Positions 58,340 to 64,000 of a DNA stretch of 64,000 nt are shown piece after piece (position 1 is the first letter of the stretch; every line of letters starts with the position of its first letter). Both the position numbers and the translations under genes were made by a program. The stretch lies in NCBI RefSeq assembly GCF_002940205.1, contig NZ_MDSK01000025.1, positions 1-64,000 on the forward strand, written 5' to 3'. The DNA is from Xanthomonas arboricola pv. guizotiae (GTDB lineage: Bacteria; Pseudomonadota; Gammaproteobacteria; Xanthomonadales; Xanthomonadaceae). The notes under the pieces were generated by a model. That model saw nothing but the letters and a program-made list of their open reading frames with translations, did no database searches and was not told where the DNA came from.

Positions 58340-60184
58340 TCAGATGGCGACGGTCTTCAGCTTCTTGCGGCGGCCGTAGATCAGCACCGCCAGCGCACGC
58401 GACACGGTGATCGCGGTGAACATCGAGGCGAAGATACCGATCATCATGGTCAGCGCGAAGCCCTTCAGCGGGCCGGTGCCGAACGCGTACAAGGCCACCG
58501 CCACGATCAGACCGGTGAGGTTGGCGTCCAGGATGGTGCCGCCGGCCTTTTCATAACCGGCGGCAATCGCCGATTTGGCCGGCACGCCCAGGCGCAGCTC
58601 TTCGCGGATACGCTCGTTGATCAGCACGTTGGCGTCCACCGACAGGCCCACCGACAAGGCCAGACCGGCAAACCCCGGCAGCGTCATGGTGGCGCCGAAC
58701 AGGGACATCACCGCCACCACGATCAGCAGGTTGAACAGCAGCGCCACCGAGGTGATCGCGCCGAACACGCGGTAGTAGACGGTGAAGAACACCAGCGTGA
58801 ACAGGAACGAGTAGATCACCGCGGTGACGCCGCGCTCCACGTTCTCCGCACCCAGGCTCGGGCCGATCACGTATTCCTCGACGAAATCCATCGGTGCGGC
58901 CAGCGAACCGGATTTCAGCAGCTTGGCCAGGTTCTCGGCCTCGGTCTTCTCCAGGCCGGTGGTCTGGAAGTTCTTGCCGAACACGCCGGCGATGCGGGTC
59001 GGCGACAGTGCCTCTTCCTTGACCCGCACGCTGCGCACTTCCTTGCCGTCGACCATCGTCACGGTGGGAATGCGCTCGATGTAGACCACCGACATCAGCT
59101 TGCCGACATTGGCGCTGGTGTAGTCGAGCATGCGCTGGCCGGCGACGTTGTTGAGCGTCACCGCCACCGCCGGCATGCCGTTCTGGTCGGTGCTGACGCT
59201 GGCGCTGACCATCTGGTCGCCGGTCACCAGCGCGCGCTTGTTGAGCAGCACCGGCGCGCCGGTATCGCGCACGCGGTAGACCTTGGCTTCGGGCGGGATG
59301 CTGCCGCTGCGCACGGCGTCTTCGGCATTGCCTTCGACCACCGCGCGGAACTCCAGCGAGGCGGTGGCGCCGATCAGGCGCTTGGCCTCGGCGGTGTCCT
59401 GCAGGCCGGGCAGCTCGACCACGATGCGGTCCTCGCCCTGGCGCTGGATGGTCGGTTCGGACACGCCCAGCGCGTTGACGCGGTTGCGCAAGGTGGTGAG
59501 GTTCTGCTCGATCGCGCCGCTGGCGATCTGCTTGAGTTCGGCCTCCGGCACCTTGACCGAGATGGTCTGGCCGCTGACGTCGTAGGTCAGGGTCGGCTGC
59601 GACTTGGCCAGCGCGGTGCGCGCGGCGTCGACGCTGGCGCCTTCGCTCAGGCTGACCTGGATGCTGTTGTCGCCGCGGCGCTCGACCGAGCGATAGGCGA
59701 TACGGCCATCGCGCAGCGTGGTGCGGATGTCTTCGGCAAAGCCGTCCAGGCGCTTTTCCAGCGCGGCCTTCTGGTCCACCTGCATGGCGAAGTGCACGCC
59801 GCCGACCAGGTCCAGGCCCAGCACCATCGGCCGGCCGCCCAGCTTGGCCAGCCAGTCCGGCACGGTCGAGGCCAGATTCAGCGCCACCGTGTAGTTTTCG
59901 CCCAGTTGCTGGCGCAGCACGTCGTTGGCGCGGGTCTGTGCCTGCAGGTTGGGCAGGCGCACCATCAGGCTGTCGCCTTCGCGGGTGACCGCCTTCGGCG
60001 TGATGCCGGCGGCCTTGAGGTCGGCGTCGATGCGGCTGCGCAAGGCGTCGTCCAGCTGGGCACCGCGGCTGGCGGTGATCTGCACGGACGGGTCCTTCTG
60101 GTAGATGTTGGGCAACGCGTACAACGCGCTGACCGCCAGCACCAGCAGGATCAGGAAATACTTCCAGCGAGGAAATTCGAGCAT
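58340..60184 (-). CDS. secD: protein translocase subunit SecD
   Basis: 614 residues from ATG 60184 (MLEFPRWKYFLILLVL); the frame to 60208 adds eight unlikely residues. The large P1 periplasmic domain begins after TM1, with GLDLVGGVHFAMQVDQKAAL and ELPGLQDTAEAKRLIG, followed by the membrane core FALTMMIGIFASMFTAITVS and NLTGLIVAVALYAFGTGPLK. Works with SecF, which follows after 112 bp, in the inner membrane. Confidence 0.96.
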   Translation of the reverse strand: MLEFPRWKYFLILLVLAVSALYALPNIYQKDPSVQITASRGAQLDDALRSRIDADLKAAGITPKAVTREGDSLMVRLPNLQAQTRANDVLRQQLGENYTVALNLASTVPDWLAKLGGRPMVLGLDLVGGVHFAMQVDQKAALEKRLDGFAEDIRTTLRDGRIAYRSVERRGDNSIQVSLSEGASVDAARTALAKSQPTLTYDVSGQTISVKVPEAELKQIASGAIEQNLTTLRNRVNALGVSEPTIQRQGEDRIVVELPGLQDTAEAKRLIGATASLEFRAVVEGNAEDAVRSGSIPPEAKVYRVRDTGAPVLLNKRALVTGDQMVSASVSTDQNGMPAVAVTLNNVAGQRMLDYTSANVGKLMSVVYIERIPTVTMVDGKEVRSVRVKEEALSPTRIAGVFGKNFQTTGLEKTEAENLAKLLKSGSLAAPMDFVEEYVIGPSLGAENVERGVTAVIYSFLFTLVFFTVYYRVFGAITSVALLFNLLIVVAVMSLFGATMTLPGFAGLALSVGLSVDANVLINERIREELRLGVPAKSAIAAGYEKAGGTILDANLTGLIVAVALYAFGTGPLKGFALTMMIGIFASMFTAITVSRALAVLIYGRRKKLKTVAI

Positions 60185-60370
60185 TGCGACAGTCCCGCGC
60201 GACACCATCCCGGCGCCGCGCCTAGCAGTGAGAACGACTTCAGGCGGCCAACACAGCGTCGCCAGCGGTCGTCAGGTGGATGCGGCGGTGCCGCGCAGCG
60301 GCGCGCCCAGCGCCGGTTCGCGGCACCGACTGCGCCCACCCGACAGTGAGCGCAGCGGGTCGGTTGCCGC

Positions 60371-60724
60371 TTAGTTGGCAGACTTCAGCGTGCCCTTGGG
60401 CAGCACGTGGCCCACGGCACTCTTCTGCACGCGGATGCGCACGTTGTCGGCCACTTCCACGGTGATGAAGTTGTCGCCGATGTCGGTGATCACGCCCGCC
60501 ACGCCGCCGGAGGTGATGACTTCGTCGCCGCGCGCCAGCTTGTCCAGCAGCGACTTGTGCTCCTTCTGGCGCTTCATCTGCGGGCGGATCATCAGGAAGT
60601 ACATGACCGCGATCAGGATGATCGGCAGCGCGAAGGTGGACAGGCCGCCCATCGGGCCGGGCGCCGGCGCGCCGCCAGTGGCCTGCGCCTGGGCGACGGG
60701 GATCAGGAAATCGAGCAGATTCAT
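60371..60724 (-). CDS. yajC: preprotein translocase subunit YajC
   Basis: 117 residues, single-pass inner-membrane protein. TM segment FALPIILIAVMYFLMIRPQM followed by the conserved cytoplasmic KRQKEHKSLLDKLARGDEVI and TSGGVAGVITDIGDNFITVE. A 186-bp gap precedes secD, and it follows tgt, matching the conserved queA-tgt-yajC-secD-secF order. Confidence 0.95.
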   Translation of the reverse strand: MNLLDFLIPVAQAQATGGAPAPGPMGGLSTFALPIILIAVMYFLMIRPQMKRQKEHKSLLDKLARGDEVITSGGVAGVITDIGDNFITVEVADNVRIRVQKSAVGHVLPKGTLKSAN

Positions 60725-60855
60725 TCAGTGCATCCTAGTTTGGGTGCCAGCGCGCCAACCGGCCGCTCGCTATTCAGGTACCGCCGGAGCGGAACAGCCG
60801 GGAATTATGCCATGCAGGCTCCAAACCGTCCGCGCAAGGGCGCGAACGGCCGGTC

Positions 60856-63161
<2,306 letters not shown>

Positions 63162-63206
63162 GGCCGCAGGATCGTTGGCGGAGTAGCCGCATATTGTAAC
63201 TGCGGC

Positions 63207-63320
63207 GGGGAATTGAGAATCGGGAATGGGTAATCGCAACGGCACCAGCGCTTCATCGGCGCAGATTCCGCCCCCGATTCGCTGCTCTTGCGATTCCCTA
63301 TTCCCGATTCTCCATTCACC
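63207..63320. repeat. second inverted GAATCGGGAATGGG-type repeat, upstream of queA
   Basis: gagaatcgggaatgggtaat (around 63214) pairs with gcgattccctattcccgatt (around 63290). It separates queA from the Lrp gene and just overlaps the 3' end of the latter. Confidence 0.78.
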
Positions 63321-63747
63321 GCTCGAATTTCGTCGACAAAATGATCGACGTCGTCGTGCGCTCCACGCCGTCGATCGCGCCGATGGCGTCGGTGAGCACG
63401 TCCATCTCGTTGACGCCGCCGACCACGCCCAGGGCGATCAGGTCGTAGGCGCCGCTGACCGAGTGCAGCAGGCGCACCTGGGGGATGTCGCGCAGCGCCT
63501 TGACCACGGCCGGCATCTTCTTGGGCAGCACGGTGATCAGGATATGCGCGCGGATGCGGCCCTGTTCGTAGGCGTCATGGGTGCGCACGGTATAGCCGCT
63601 GATCACGCCGTCGCGTTCGAGTTTTTCGATCCGGCTCTGCACGGTGGTGCGCGACAGCCCGAGCCGGCGCGCAATCTGCGCGGTGGAGGCGCGCGCGTCC
63701 TCGCGCAGCAGCGACAGCAGGCGTTCGTCGGAGGGAGTGATTTTCAC
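63316..63747 (-). CDS. Lrp/AsnC family transcriptional regulator
   Basis: 143 residues. The N-terminal winged helix is [20 protein letters not shown] then [20 protein letters not shown]; the C-terminal RAM (ligand-binding) domain contains [20 protein letters not shown] and the usual beta-alpha-beta-beta pattern. The gene is divergent from the one starting at 63869, with a strong palindrome in between, so it probably controls that neighbour and itself in response to an amino acid. Confidence 0.92.
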   Translation of the reverse strand: MKITPSDERLLSLLREDARASTAQIARRLGLSRTTVQSRIEKLERDGVISGYTVRTHDAYEQGRIRAHILITVLPKKMPAVVKALRDIPQVRLLHSVSGAYDLIALGVVGGVNEMDVLTDAIGAIDGVERTTTSIILSTKFER

Positions 63748-63761
63748 TTTTGCCCAATTGG

Positions 63762-63778
63762 TTCGTCGATTCGACGAA
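63762..63778. promoter_or_regulatory. candidate operator of the Lrp-type regulator
   Basis: TTCGTCG-ATT-CGACGAA: perfect 7-bp arms with a 3-bp spacer, 15 bp before the regulator start and about 90 bp before the divergent gene. Location and symmetry fit an Lrp-type dimer site controlling both genes. Confidence 0.65.
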
Positions 63779-63868
63779 AATACCCGACTTCCTGCCCGAA
63801 TTCACGCTGCCAAACGCCGATCTTCTGCTGATAATAGGGAGGGAACGCCACCTTGCAGGAGATGCGCC

Positions 63869-64000
63869 ATGTCCGTCCTCGCCCCGCTCGCCCCGCTGCG
63901 TGCCCACGCCGGCCGCCGCCTGACCGATGGCCTGGACGACGCGACCATCGCGCGCCTGGCCGCCAACCACCCGGATCTTGCACGCGCCATCGACGCGGCG
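63869..64000 (+). CDS. 5' end of an unidentified gene, divergent from the Lrp regulator (cut by window end)
   Basis: ATG 63869 follows GCAGGAG at 63855-63861. The 44 visible codons (MSVLAPLAPLRAHAGRRLTD, then DDATIARLAANHPDLARA) show no signal peptide and no recognisable motif. By position it is the likely target of the Lrp-type regulator, which usually governs amino-acid metabolism, but the product cannot be named from this fragment. Confidence 0.7.
   Translation, partial: MSVLAPLAPLRAHAGRRLTDGLDDATIARLAANHPDLARAIDAA

Overview
The window is about 64 kb of GC-rich gammaproteobacterial chromosome and most closely resembles Xanthomonas. Supporting this are the gene content (an EIIA-HPr-EI FruB with FruK, FruA, FruR and an OprB-type porin; a 180-kDa-class NAD-glutamate dehydrogenase; queA-tgt-yajC-secD-secF), the GTAG/CTAC palindromic repeats and the GAATCGGGAATGGG-type intergenic repeats. 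The assignment rests on reading alone; no database search was possible.

Layout. 1-3.0 kb: the tail of an outer-membrane porin, a small secreted phosphate-binding-like protein and a chemoreceptor. 3.1-8.2 kb: a gamma-glutamyl (Puu) polyamine catabolic cluster with two glutamine-synthetase-like ligases, a PuuD-type hydrolase and a PuuB-type oxidase, arranged divergently. 8.3-11 kb: a REC-REC-GGDEF protein and an MHS-family transporter. 11.2-11.8 kb: a decayed IS110-family element whose upstream leader still holds strong nested hairpins resembling an IS110 guide (bridge) RNA. 11.9-17.1 kb: a minus-strand operon of an OFA-type transporter, FdhD, a YdeP-type molybdoenzyme and a small winged-helix-like protein. 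17.5-21.6 kb: an omega-aminotransferase, a ParB-like protein, an array of four 100-bp palindromic repeats and a DUF445 protein. 21.7-27.7 kb: a CHASE hybrid kinase, a truncated response regulator and a DHA2 efflux pump.

27.7-34.9 kb is accessory: a chemoreceptor relic, a frameshifted coiled-coil/TM gene, a 1460-aa DUF2235 (alpha/beta-hydrolase) effector-like protein with a Gln-rich tail, a putative immunity partner that carries an 11-base G/C tract, and an orphan duplicated piece of the effector. 34.9-45.5 kb: NAD-glutamate dehydrogenase and a TetR-controlled RND efflux operon. 45.5-53.8 kb: a second repeat array and the fructose PTS locus with clear FruR operator palindromes. 53.8-57.2 kb: an island with a flavin-halogenase-like gene and an ATP-grasp ligase, ending in a small inverted copy of part of secF. 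57.2-63.2 kb: secF, secD, yajC, tgt and queA, where queA reads through repeat DNA into tgt. 63.3-64 kb: an Lrp/AsnC regulator and the start of a divergent gene.

The most novel-looking items are the halogenase-like/ATP-grasp pair with its secF scar, the effector/immunity module with the homopolymer tract and orphan fragment, and the orphan IS110 leader RNA.
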